Shown: one piece after another, positions 1-23,202 of the stretch
Position numbering within the stretch: the first letter of the stretch is position 1
Layout of the letters: each line of letters starts with the position of its first letter
Assembly: GCA_947000775.1 (NCBI GenBank)
Contig: CAMQGK010000516.1
Span: 744,001 to 808,000 of the forward strand
Length of the DNA stretch: 64,000 nt
Direction of reading: 5' to 3'
Source of the DNA: Pterois miles
Lineage: Eukaryota > Chordata > Actinopteri > Perciformes > Scorpaenidae
The notes under the pieces: model-generated
Seen by the model: the letters and a program-made list of their open reading frames with translations, nothing else
Databases searched by the model: none
What the model was told of the DNA's origin: nothing
Program-made: the position numbers and the translations under genes

Positions 1-220
1 GGCGGAGGTAACAAATGGACCCAGTATCCCTTCAATGTGAGAAGACCTTCTTCATCCTCTCATGGTGGACTGAGGGCAGACTGGATGCTGCAGTGACTCA
101 CTATCACCTCTCAAGGCTGCATGTAGTGTTACAGATAGATGGGCTGGGGCTAGCTGGTCAGCATGTTCATTTCAGTATACAGTACATCTTTGTAACACCA
201 TACCCACGCCACCACCACGC

Positions 221-300
221 CGATCCCAGCTGGCATTGGGCGCGAAGGTGGGGTTCACCCTGGTTCACCAGTCCATCACAGGGCACATAGATACAGACAG
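221..300 (-). repeat. V-SINE-like fragment
   Basis: Reverse complement of the 3' half of the full SINE at 43330-43691: the block that reads 'ctatgtgccctgcgatgg' and then 'agctgggatcgg' in the full copy is recognisable here on the other strand. No head or tail remains, so this is an old truncated copy. The first 220 bases of the window hold no recognisable gene. Confidence 0.6.
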
Positions 301-458
301 TTCATTTTAATGTTTTAAACAAATATTCTAGCCAGATCATACACATTATACCTTTAAGACACAACCCAACTGCCAAATTTGAGACCTTCTTTGACCTGAA
401 CCTGACCTGAGAACCAAAGCTATTTTTATTTCATCCATTAGGCCTTCAGATTTCAAGC

Positions 459-1150
459 AGAGCTAGACATCATGGCTAAAGCTGCATGTTAACTCTGTCA
501 TGGACAGATTTTATCGTATTGCGGTAACGTGCAGTCAAGCCAGCCGTCACTTTCATCTTCGTGGTCAAATCAGCTGACGCTACAACTGTAGAGCACCCAT
601 ACTGTATATATAAGACATTTATGTTAAATATATTCACACGGCCCTGGTGGAGCTGACCATGGATGAATAAAGAGAAGGGAGCGAGGGGAACTAATGACAG
701 ACTTGGCAAAGTTAGCGGAAGTCAGGTTTTCAAAATAAAGTGTTAATAAATGGAACTTAAAGTACAATATACATAGTACATGGAAATAAGATTGATTGGA
801 TCATGTTAACTAGAAGTATAAAACATAACCTGTGTCTGTATAAATTAAAAAGAAAATACCACTTATATGTGAGAGAAATGTCTTTTTTCTTTTGTGGGTT
901 ACTGGAAAAGATTTAATAAAAATACCTGACTATGACTGATATATTTGACTTCAGGTCAACTCTTACCACATACATGCTGAAAATCAAACATTTTTTCAGT
1001 GTTAATTTCAATATTTTTCAAATTAACAGTCCCTAGAAGTACATGATTCAACTTTTTTTCTGTGGTCTAGCGTTAAAGCATTAACAAAACTCGCAATAAA
1101 TCTTAATATTGACTCACAATACCTGTAGAATCATTATCTGCAACATACAT
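459..1150 (+). mobile_element. Fragment of the hAT-like family that hosts the 50-54 kb minisatellite
   Basis: The part at 459-530 ('gagctagacatcatggc' and following) matches 56133-56200, and the part at 920-1140 (from 'tacctgactatgactga' on) matches 53720-53915. These three loci are therefore copies of one non-coding DNA transposon family. No intact ends are visible and no transposase frame is present. The small open frames here are short and not conserved between the copies. Confidence 0.6.
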
Positions 1151-4119
1151 GTACATGTAATCCATCAAACCACCTTCCCACAATATGGTGTTTATTAGTT
1201 AATCTTCAGTAATGTAGCCCCTACAAATGGAAGGGGTTGCTAAAAGTGTTCTTTACTTTTATTAAGTCCCTTTATTATCTTGATTTCTTGGGATTCATGC
1301 ATGCTGTTCAAATAGCACGTATTTTGTTGGTGCACAGATTCCACCACTAGCAGTGGCAGGTTCAGAATGACCCAGGCTCTTGGCAAAGCGACACAATGCT
1401 GGTTAAATGGCAGGGTACAAAGTTCCAAGGGGATATACTGTGTGAGTATTGACTTATTATATAACTCCTTACTAAGAGGAAAACCCACTCGAAAAGTAGA
1501 ATTTATCTGATGAAATCCACAGCATTTAAGTCAGTAAAGCTAATATATTGACATGCATAGAGAAAATGGAAATCACAGCATCGTGCCTGAATTGATGATA
1601 TCATCCTGATATTAGTTACTGATTCGATGGGCACATGGAATTTCAGTTTGAGCTGTTACATGTTTTATTAGATATTATCAAAAAATGCTTTGAAATGTGC
1701 CGTGTCAGACATCAGTAATTCTATTTTAGAGTGCATTTTCAGTTGAAGGCTTGTATCAGGTAGCTGTGAATATTTACAAGGCTTCTTCTCATATCAGTAT
1801 TGCATCAGATACATGTGATGTTGCATGTTCCCACCATGAGGCTGAAGAGCAATGACTGATGAAGTAACACTGCATTGTTTTTCTTTGTTTTTAAGACCAA
1901 TTTTAAGCTGCATTAATGATTGGTTTCAGCAGCTTATTACCCCAAGACCTGTGAGCCTGACTGACTTTACCATCTTTCAAAAAATGCAATTCTGATGGAT
2001 GTCCAAAAAGATTTTGATAACAAATCACAGCCACATTGGCTTTTTTCTATGGTGCTCCTCAAGGTCTTGGTGTCTTAATGTGTTATTTTGGAGGGATTAT
2101 TAATCATTTTTATCAATTCTCGAGTGGTAAAAAATGGTGAAATTTAGCACCAAATCTGTGTAACCCCAAAATTGCTGCAACAAATTCTGAGGCATAATAG
2201 ATCATAAGGATGACGTCATATACTGTATACTTCATCATAATGATCTGAGCTATTATATACTTTCAAAGTTTATTTTGAATGATTAAATAACTAATTGATT
2301 TGTGTTCATTTCTGATTCATGACTGATTAAGGACAAATTGACAGTGCTGAGCAGCATCTCAAATTCATCTTCAGGTTCCCAGCTTTCAGATGTACACCAC
2401 ATCTATCTCCCCCTAAAGACCCCGGTACCCCCCAAAAATCAAAAACGGGTCTGTTGTGGGTCTCAGAGGGTTAAAATAAGTAGACTACTTTGGTTTCATG
2501 TAGGACAGGAACACTGGTCTCCTGGGTGGACACCCCATGTTTAACCCATCCATCCATTAAATCCATGAAAATGTTGGCAACTGCACTGTTGAAATGGTTC
2601 AGTCTCGCTCAATGACACATTAATGGTTTCTTCATCATCCACATTTACCCTACTTACATTTATCAGTCTGGAGATTCTCACCAGAGACTTCACCTCCAAA
2701 TGACAAATAAAATAGGAATCACATTCATTAAAGTGCACTGCACTGTTAATGGTCTTGTGCTTTGCCTTAAATATAAATTTGTGACATTTTTGCATGTAAA
2801 AGCAAGCTGCAAGTAATACAGCGCTGAAGGCAAAGCTATGACTGTTTGTGCTGAGTGCTTTTTGACTCCCCCACCATGCTGCTTTATGAACTGAGTGGTC
2901 TCCTGTTGATGGAGTAGCCCACTAGACAATGACTTTGCAGTTTTGGAAGAATGCTGAGGTCAAACTTAAAAGCCACATAAGCCGCCAGAAGAACATTCAC
3001 AATAACTTAAACTAGTCCTTTGCTTGTGTTGTGTTCAGGAAATACCAGATACTGATTTGGTCTTATTATTTGGTCTATAAATGACAGTAAAAGGGTCCAC
3101 AAAAAGGTTAGAACCCTACACAAGAATGCCTTTATACTGTATTAAAGGATAACGCTGGCAGCATTTTATCTTTTTTTTAATTTTTATTATTCTTATAAAA
3201 TCCAATTGAGAAGAAAACCAGTAATTATTTTATATTATTTAATTATATTAAATTTTAAAGTCATGCTCTTGTGTTGTAACTGTATTATGGGATCAATTAA
3301 TTGTTTTGTTTGTCCCATGGGTTTTTTCAGACTTTTTTGTACACTTCTTGTAAAAATACAACATTGCCTTTTAGTTTTTATTGCTCCGTTTTTAAAACCA
3401 TTTTTCATGTTATTACTCTCAGAGGACCTACTTACCTTCACTGGCACTATTTCACTCTAAGGGACTGTAACATGAACTGATGCTGAGCACAGAAACCTCA
3501 CTGTTAAAAAAAAGCAGCTTGACCATTATGTAAGGAGTAGTTTTCCACAGATGTTGTCTAAGTGGGTCCTGCTTTTTTGCCTTAGTGCCAGCCCCTTAGA
3601 CTGCTCACTGTTCTCACTGCAACCATAAGTGAGGGAGAGATGCTTGCAGTAGCACAACAACACATGAATGAGTGTGTTTTGTCGAAACTACTGTTTGTCT
3701 ATCTAACATATTGATTTAACGCAATGTGCCCGGACAGTCTAGAGGTTCACATCACTGCCGCACTGTGACACATACAAACATTTTGTTGACTCAGGTATTA
3801 GTATGTCATACCCATCATGAATAAGTAACTTTTTGTTTGGACAGGGAGCTCCATAAAAGCAAGGGGCTAATAACTTACAGTTATCCTACTGTATGCATGA
3901 GTTCTTCATTGTTTTGATAAAAGTAGTGAATTAAACATGTTTACATCCATTACACTCTACAGTCTAATGTCATAGTTACTGGTAACATTAAAGCAGCTGT
4001 AATCAGTACGTTTATACAAACACTGTCTCTCATTAGTATTTACATGGCTGCTTTATTTTCAGCAAAGTAAAAATCCATCCACTATTTGAATATTTTAGTT
4101 TCATCCCTGCTACCGTATT
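1151..4119. other. tat upstream region without a recognised gene
   Basis: AT-rich DNA upstream of the tat promoter. I see no exon with splice signals or a recognisable protein block. The stretch around 2390-2475 ends in 'gggtctcagagggtta', a sequence typical of short fish DNA-transposon ends, but no pair of ends was identified. The small open frames at 2541-2929 and 3206-3460 look like chance frames. Confidence 0.5.
2211..2218. promoter_or_regulatory. Full palindromic CRE (TGACGTCA)
   Basis: A perfect TGACGTCA octamer, about 2.2 kb upstream of the inferred tat start site. Mammalian TAT is known to be induced by cAMP through a distal CRE-containing enhancer, so the position is suggestive. A single octamer is weak evidence, and similar octamers occur at 47540 and inside a transposon at about 55932. 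Confidence 0.35.
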
Positions 4120-4389
4120 GATGGAGTCCACTTTGCGCCCTCTCTCTTCTGATGTCAGTGGGAATGACGCACTCCCGCAGGCGCCACTGCGGCAGGTGTG
4201 TCGCCGCCTGCACGAAACCCGCAGATGATTGATGCAGTCAGGGGTTCGAGGCGGTATGGTTCTCATTAGTGATGTAAGAGGGGTGTAATGGTACAACCCT
4301 CGTTCTCCGCCAATGGAAATATGGGCAGGGTTCAACACCCATGTTTGGGGATCTTCCTATATAACCGGCGTAAAACATCCATACTATAT
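4120..4389 (+). promoter_or_regulatory. tat: tat core promoter with TATA box
   Basis: TATATAA at 4358-4364, followed about 25-30 bases later by the presumed start of a short 5' exon that ends in a strong donor (GAG/GTAAGT) at 4465. A second TATATAG lies about 25 bases further on. The 4120-4330 stretch is richer in G+C than its surroundings. A TATA-driven start agrees with tat being a regulated, liver-type gene. The start site itself is inferred. Confidence 0.6.
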
Positions 4390-4465
4390 AGCCTCCTGTT
4401 CATCTTGTGTAAGAGATATAAACCTGCGCTGCTCCTTTTTGACTTTCTGATCAATATTTAATGAG
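4390..4465 (+). other. tat: tat exon 1 (5' leader)
   Basis: Short exon between the TATA box and the donor GTAAGT at 4466. It would be spliced to the acceptor at 6400, just before the main ATG. The last five bases of the exon are ATGAG. After splicing this ATG is in frame with the main start and would add Met-Arg, so the exon may not be strictly non-coding. The exon start is approximate. Confidence 0.6.
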
Positions 4466-5039
4466 GTAAGTCCAAATATGATTTTTTTTTTAATATATCA
4501 TTTCAATTAATGGTCAGGATTAAACAAATGGACTGCAGATAGAATTTTATGATAATTAAGGTTTTTCATCAGTTATGTTGATGTTTTGGGAGAATATATC
4601 GTTTTTAAGTTTTTACAAAGTTTATTGGTTTTGCACAAAATAATTATCTATGTATCTATCTCCTCTGTTGCTTCTATGACGACGGTATGTAGCAACACAT
4701 AATGTAATAATTTAAATGTAATAAGTGTTCATTATGTAATGAACGCATAATGTAACCAGTTTTTACATTATGAGAACATTATTACATTATGAGATTATTA
4801 ATAATTTATAGTAAATGGGAACCCTTCTAACAATACAATAAATAGGGGATGCAAGAAGCATATTTACTATTAAACAGAACAGAACAACTTTTGGATGACT
4901 GAAAAACAAAGTGCTATTTTGAGAACCAAGCAGAATTAAGAAAGAAAGTCTGATAATAATCTTTGATTATGCAGAATCAGATGTGAACAGTAGCATATTT
5001 TCTTTTCATAATCTTCATTCTGAGATTGTTGTACATAAA

Positions 5040-5730
5040 ACAAAAAAATCACTTGGGTAGAAGCAAAAGTCCTACACTCAAAATTTTACTTAAATAAAAG
5101 AACACAAGTATTGGCAACAAGTATTAATTGTAGAAGTGCTCATTGGGCAGAATGAACCCTTTCAGTGTTACATTAACAATAATGTCATGAATTGGCTATT
5201 ATTGGATTTTTATTATTGATAAACATATAAGCATGTTAAAGTTGTAGCTGGTTGAAGGGGAGCTAATTTGAAGTGTTAAACCTAGGGTTTGAACTCTAAA
5301 AAAACATTACATTTTATAAGATGATCACGTGTAAGTGTAAAATAACAAGTAACGTAAAGTAGATCTGTCAGATAAATGTACTCAAGTAAAAAGTACAATG
5401 AGGCGACTGCCCCCCTTAGTACCCCCATGTTCCAAAATATCACTGCAAAAGCACCTTCGAGGAAGACCGATATGGTAGATAAAACAGGTTGGAGTGCTCT
5501 CTAGGGTGGTCAGAAAACTGAAAAGATGGAAGTGTTGCCATAAAGGCTAGCTTAGACGCTAGAAAACTTTCTGCATGAGTGCTAGACTGCACACAGCTGG
5601 TGCTCTTTTTATTTCTTTTGTCCCTGCCTGTCAGACGGCCTTAGTCCACCACTGCTCTGAACAGTAATGGAGAAGTATAAAGTAGCATAAAATGGAAAAC
5701 TCAAATTAAGGAAAAGTACCTCAAGATTAA
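5040..5730. repeat. Degenerate interspersed repeat ('aagtac...tattggcaac' type)
   Basis: Located in tat intron 1. Contains phrases common to fish short DNA-transposon derivatives, such as 'actcaagtaaaaagtac' and 'acaagtattggcaac', plus a stretch that ends in 'ggaaaagtacctcaag'. No terminal repeats or duplicated target site are clear, so class and limits are uncertain. Confidence 0.35.
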
Positions 5731-5740
5731 ATTTAAAGCT

Positions 5741-6335
5741 GCAGTAGGTAGAATCACTACATACCTATATATGACCTATAAATCACTTTATCTTGAAAGT
5801 AGTGCATGAGACAGGTAATCTGAAAAAAAAAAATCATGTGCTTCTGTGTCCACCAGTGCTCATAATTACATCTGCATGATTTCAAAGACCAGAGGAAAAA
5901 AAAACCCAGCTGAGCAGTTCAGAATCACTCACAACTGATCAACTAAGCCGCGCTGATCAAATATGAATCAATATTCTGTTACTGTAATGATTATTTTTCA
6001 CCACAGATGTTTTCATAAACATCTTGTAGTTACTGTTTAGCTGTAAAATGAAAAAGTTTGTTGAACTGACAGCCATGTTGAGATCTGCTGAGGAAACATC
6101 AAGCACCGCCCACCAGCTGGAGCACAGCCAATTGGAGCGCTCTCTCTGAAATGACCTGTGATTGGTCAAAGTCTCCCATCACAGGCTAGATTTTTTTAGA
6201 GCCTTAAAACAGAGCCATGAGGAGGTGCAGAAGTCTAGTTTTCTCTCAGAACACTTAAATTACAATATACTGAAAGGTTATTGTGGAATTTTTGCCCAAT
6301 GATGCCAAAAATATACTGCCCACTGCCACTTTAAG
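5741..6335 (+). mobile_element. MITE family A, full-length copy
   Basis: About 590 bp, from 'aaagctgcagtaggtag' to 'ctgccactttaag'. The same sequence recurs at 15451, 28455 (fragment), 36300 (reverse), 42425-44225 (split), 46150 and 54105 (fragment). Shared landmarks are 'gaatcaatattctgt', 'gacctgtgattggtcaaa' and 'ctgaaaggttattgtgga'. It is a non-coding, non-autonomous element; the ends look like inverted repeats (cagtagg / actgccactt), but the superfamily is not assigned. It lies in the last 650 bases of tat intron 1. Confidence 0.75.
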
Positions 6336-6401
6336 TAGTAGGTTTAAAGCAAATAAATTTCTGCTTCTCACTCATCATCCATCATCCTCATCAGTTCCAG
6401 G

Positions 6402-18505
<12,104 letters not shown>

Positions 18506-19150
18506 TACAGCTGAGCTGGACCAGTCTGACAGCAGGGTCCTCATGGAGACCAAAGCCTAGAGCATAGAAGAGTTGTTCTCTAGATACATATACTGAGCTG
18601 GAATCTACTGATTCCACCATGTTATGAAGTTAGAGATGTAAAAATCTGATGTCAAAACTATGTTAATATTGTAACCACTGTGGCAACAAAAAGCTTGGAA
18701 GTGACATATCTGATGGTCCACTGATGGTGTAATTTTTTTATGTAAACCTTATGAAATGAGCAAACCTAATATTTATATTTTATACAGGAAACTTATATTA
18801 CTTATTCTTGTGTATTTATATAATTTGTGCAGTGCTTTGTATGTCTATGCAATGTAACTTCTTTGATATCAACTGCAAGATTATAGACTTCTTTGCTTCT
18901 TGCTGTCACAATTAGGGGAAGTGAATATATATATTTGAATATCCATTTTTATAAACGTTATGTATTGCTAATCTTCTGCATGCTTTGCTTTGTACTAGAG
19001 TACGACTTTTAATGCAGCGTCACTGCACTGGCCTGCTCTTTATCACAAGATTCTATGTATATTGTTTGTATGTTAATTGTGTGTCATATTGAATCACACA
19101 TAATTGTATTGAGCAGTTAACCTAATAAAACATGTTGACATGACTCTCAG
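18506..19150 (+). terminator. tat: tat 3' untranslated region and poly(A) signal
   Basis: AT-rich sequence after the stop codon at 18503-18505. The canonical AATAAA at 19124-19129 is the first clear signal, so cleavage is expected near 19150. This gives a 3' UTR of about 640 bases. Confidence 0.65.
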
Positions 19151-20711
19151 AACAAAGCATTTCGCACACAAAACATGCAGACCCATAACAAGACTGTAGT
19201 ATGTACACTGTAAACAGCAAAGTGTAGTCAGTACAGAACTGATCAGAATCAGCAGAGAACTCCCAACACAAAATACAAGAAAATTTGAACTTAAAGTGCT
19301 ACAACGTCCACTTTAAATTGATTCTTAAATCTTATTTTTATTGCCTTAAATCATGAATCAGAACTTTAGAGCTTCAGCATCAGAGGGTTTTACAAACTGA
19401 GCAACTCATTCTCATTATTAGACCCTCCTATTCTCTTCTTCTACTTTATATAGGGCTCTATTTTATTCTTTTGTAACTTCCTGTATGAATGCACACATGA
19501 CTATATAAATGTGCAGTACACACACAGATCTTTCCAGCGCAGTCTATGAATTGTGACTCTTACAGAGCTCCTCGAAAACATTTCTGGAGAATAAAATGTC
19601 AACATTTCTCTTAGGATAGTTGGGTTTTGCTTAAGCTTTGTATTACTGTACAATGTTCAAGCAGAAAATAAAATAAATGTCTGTTGCTTGGCTAAGTGTT
19701 GACAGTGTTGACACATCTATCTATCTGTACAGCTTTAAGCCTCTTAGTCTTCACCACCAAAAACTAACATTCCCAAGACTGGGCCCCATGGTGCTTAGTT
19801 TACCGAAAATTCATAGGGAAACATAAAATGTCAATTTTGACACAGGGCCTCTGCATGACAGATTGTCCTTAGTCAGCAGAAGCCTGTTGACTGTGCATTT
19901 CTGTGACTGTCGGACACCTTGTGCACAAGTTAGATGTTATTGTGGCACTACAAATTACACAATTGCTAAGTTTACTAATTTTACCACTTCCTGTGTCCAC
20001 TATGAGGCACTAAGAAGATGCACACTAATAATACATCACATTGCTGCATATCATGTGTAGACCACACCATGTAAATTTCATGTAAATCAGATAATTGTCA
20101 CAGAGGGCTGACTTCCAGCCGTCAGTAGGTGGTGCTATGACTATAACTCTACAAGAGCTTGTAGGTATCTTCAGGCCTGGAGTCTTCCCATGCATGTGAA
20201 ATTTGGGGCAAATTGGACAATGTAAAGTTACAACAGCTTCCTGTGACTTGGCGAAACATGCAGATTGCCTGCCTCGCCACAAGAACAGCTTCTCAATTTA
20301 ACATAATATACTTGATATACCGCTGACCGAATCTGACATCTGTTGAATCATCTAGGAGGGTTTTTGAAAAGTTCCATAGCTGTAAACTGTCTAAAATGCT
20401 GTATTTTGCTAATGTGCAAATGTATAAAGGGTCTGTTAATAGACTAGTCATTGTAAACATGAGTTGGAAAGGAGCTATTATTATTCAATACTGATTTAAC
20501 AACAACCTTCCAAATTTCACTCTGATCATGAGTGTCGGTACTATATACTCAGACTTAGTCTTTCTCAGTACAGCAGTACAAGTTGGAGGGGTCTGTGGAC
20601 CGTCTAGCTGGAGCGCAGCTTGTGTAAACCATGGACTGGACCTAGCTTTGACCCTAAATTTGTTAAAAGCAACAATTACATTAAAAAAATGTATTAAATA
20701 GAACTGGATTT
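19151..20711. repeat. Intergenic region tat-AKR with an interspersed repeat at about 19900-20290
   Basis: The part around 20050-20290 contains 'atgtaaatttcatgtaaatc' and 'agtaggtggtgctatgac', phrases of a repeat that is abundant in fish genomes; its class is not known to me. No gene is seen between the tat poly(A) signal and the AKR leader. Confidence 0.35.
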
Positions 20712-21017
20712 AAAGAAGAAGAAGATCAACCCTTATTAGTCCCACGAGGGGAAATTCAATTTTTACACTCTGTTTGTTAACTTATACACAGTACATGCAG
20801 ACCCGAAACACACACATGCACATGCATCAATGGAGAGATGTCAGAGTGAGGGGGCTGCTCCTGACAAGCGCCCCGAGCAGTTGGGGGTTTGGTGCCTTGC
20901 TCAGGGGCACCTCGGCAGTGCCCAAGAGGTAAACTGGCACCTCTCCAGCTACCAGTTCACATTCATTTCTTGGTCCATGTCGGGACTTGAACCGGTGACC
21001 CTGCGGTTCCCCAAGCC
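20712..21017 (-). mobile_element. tRNA-derived SINE, head missing
   Basis: Minus-strand copy: the tail is the (AAG)n at 20712-20724, then 'attagtcccac', and the B box reads GGACTTGAACC on this strand (20987-20997; GGTTCAAGTCC on the other). The sequence leaves the SINE consensus at 'ccaagcc' (21017), and the outermost A-box part of the head is absent. The rest of the locus is the 0.9 kb tract shared with 62.3-63.2 kb. Confidence 0.8.
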
Positions 21018-21754
21018 CCCGGCAAGGTTAGCTACTTGGTTACCTACTGTGATACAAATCGTGTAAAAAAAGCTTGATCATTAAGTAGTTTTTTTTTCAG
21101 TTTCCTGCTACTTTTCATGTGGAAGGTTACTTTCTTGATCACATATCCCTGGGTCAAATACACCTCTTAAAATATATTTATCAGATTTAGCATGTTAGCA
21201 TGGGTTTTCTCCAGGTTCTCCAGTTTCCTCCTACAGTCCAAAGACATGCAGGTTAATTGTTGACTTATAACTTATTAGAAGTGTCGGACACAACAGGACA
21301 TGATGGGTAAATAAATGCCATATTATAAAGTAATGGAAAACTGTATATCGTTTGTTTGGAGCACACGTCTAAACAACACTCACCAATCAGCAGCCAATAG
21401 TGGCTAAATACAGGATGTTAGTCACTACAAGAAGTTTTGAGAATAAATAATTTATTTTATACTTGTGCTGTAAAATTAGCATAAAAATAATCTCAATGCT
21501 ACTGAGCAACATTCGTTTAAATGACAAAACAACAAATGACATCCACTTCACATCCATCTAAAAATGAAATGCAGTTCCAGTGAAATATAGACCCACATCA
21601 TCCAAAACCTGGTTAGAGTACAGAGTACAGTAGAGAGGTATTATTTTTTGACTGATTTATTTATTTATCATGTATTATTATATTTGAAGACCATTATCAT
21701 TGATATGGTATGATACAAACTAAAAATGTTCTACACATCTACATTACATTAAGT
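21018..21754. repeat. Segment duplicated at 62441-63175
   Basis: About 737 bases that are nearly identical to 62441-63175; the only differences I found are one-to-two-base indels such as the A run at 21063 and 'aacactcacc' versus 'aacacacc'. Identity begins already inside the adjoining SINE (20863) and stops abruptly after 'tacattaagt'. The segment contains an old V-SINE-like piece at 21201-21265. It has no coding frame of note. Confidence 0.9.
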
Positions 21755-21978
21755 GTGCAGTACAGTGACACAATATCACCGTCTGATGTTGAACTGTGAA
21801 TATTAGAGCAGATCGTTCCTTAGTGTGTGTCTGTTATGTGTGTGCACTGCTACCCCTGTGAGACGAGTGACCTTTGTAACATGCTCCTCACTTACTGACT
21901 TTACACGTGAATACTTAATGGTGGTGAAGTACTTTGTGTGTTGACCAATAATTAACTACTGGACTGATAAGGCAGAAA

Positions 21979-22155
21979 TAGGAGAGAGAAAGAAACAGTG
22001 AGAGGGGAAGAACAGAGAGAAAGAGAAGGAAAGAAACAGGTCAGATAGAGAAGAAAAGTCAGCAAAGAAAAAGGAAGGACGTTGACTCAGCAGTTGCAGT
22101 TTGAGGGGAAAAGAGGAAGAGGAAACAGAGTGTGCAGAGGAAACAGAGTGTGCAG
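21979..22155. repeat. Polypurine stretch upstream of the AKR start
   Basis: About 175 bases that are almost all A and G on the plus strand, just before the AKR start codon. It ends with a direct tandem duplication of 'ggaaacagagtgtgcag' (22121-22155). It probably belongs to the 5' UTR or proximal promoter. No TATA box was identified. Confidence 0.6.
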
Positions 22156-22177
22156 TGCAACTTGTGTGCATGGTTAA

Positions 22178-23103
22178 ATGTACTCCATGGAGGACACACA
22201 GGTGACAAGGACCATAGAGCTGAATGATGGTACACGAATGCCAGTTTTGGGTCTCGGGACATGGAAGGTAGTCTCAATACTCATTCCTACATCTTTCACT
22301 GTCATCAGTTTTTTTTTTCTTGCACACTATGTGAGAGTAATGGTCTTAATTATGCCTTGCAAGAAGTCTGCCAAGGGAGGCAACTGAAAATACTGGCTTC
22401 TGATTGGCTTCTGGCAAATTATTCACCCTCCTCCAGTTCAAATGGCAAGGGGCTTCCTCACAGTGGAGGTTCTACACTTCTCATTTCAAATGGTGAGGCC
22501 AGGCTGGGGCAAAATTAGATTTTATGGGTAGGGGATAATCAGAAAGGAGACAGAACCATGAAACTCATTATGTACATGGTCTGTGATGATCCCTCTCTGC
22601 CTCCTAAAGGACAAACTGATGTCTCATACTTATCAAAGTTTTTCTGCCAACAATCATTTTTAGGTATAAAAGGATTTTCTTCATACAGTCTTTGCTTTGA
22701 ATGTTTTAAATCTGTCTAGTTTTAATTGCGGTTGTGTTGTCTGACATTTTAAATCGTTGTCAGATGTTAGCTTCCTTGTTTCTAACCAGCAGGGTTGTTT
22801 TTGTCGTGGGTGTTACGGTTACAGGGTGTTGTAATGCAGTTGTGACCAAAAATGGTGTCCGACTTTGAAACAACGTCAAATAACTTAAGAAAAGTGTTTT
22901 GTGTTCAGTTTAAATGTCTATGTAGATTCTATACACCATGTATTTTATGGCAGAGTCCAGTGATTAGTTTCTTGCCTCTCAGTCTGGGGACTGGGGTTCA
23001 AAAAGAAAGTACTGCTTATTGAAACTCAGTAGGATTGAAACTCAGATTTAAAATTCATTCAGCCACTCGTGTCATTCTTACACATTTTAGACAATGGACA
23101 TCT

Positions 23104-23202
<99 letters not shown>

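Noticed and set aside
15..290. 91-codon frame at the left edge
   Set aside because: Its 3' part is a SINE fragment, and there is no splice context or recognisable domain.
20830..21066. Open frame of 78 codons starting MERCQSEGAAPDK, also at 62214-62489 and, reversed, at 58178-58528
   Set aside because: This is the antisense reading of the SINE body; it recurs because the SINE recurs.
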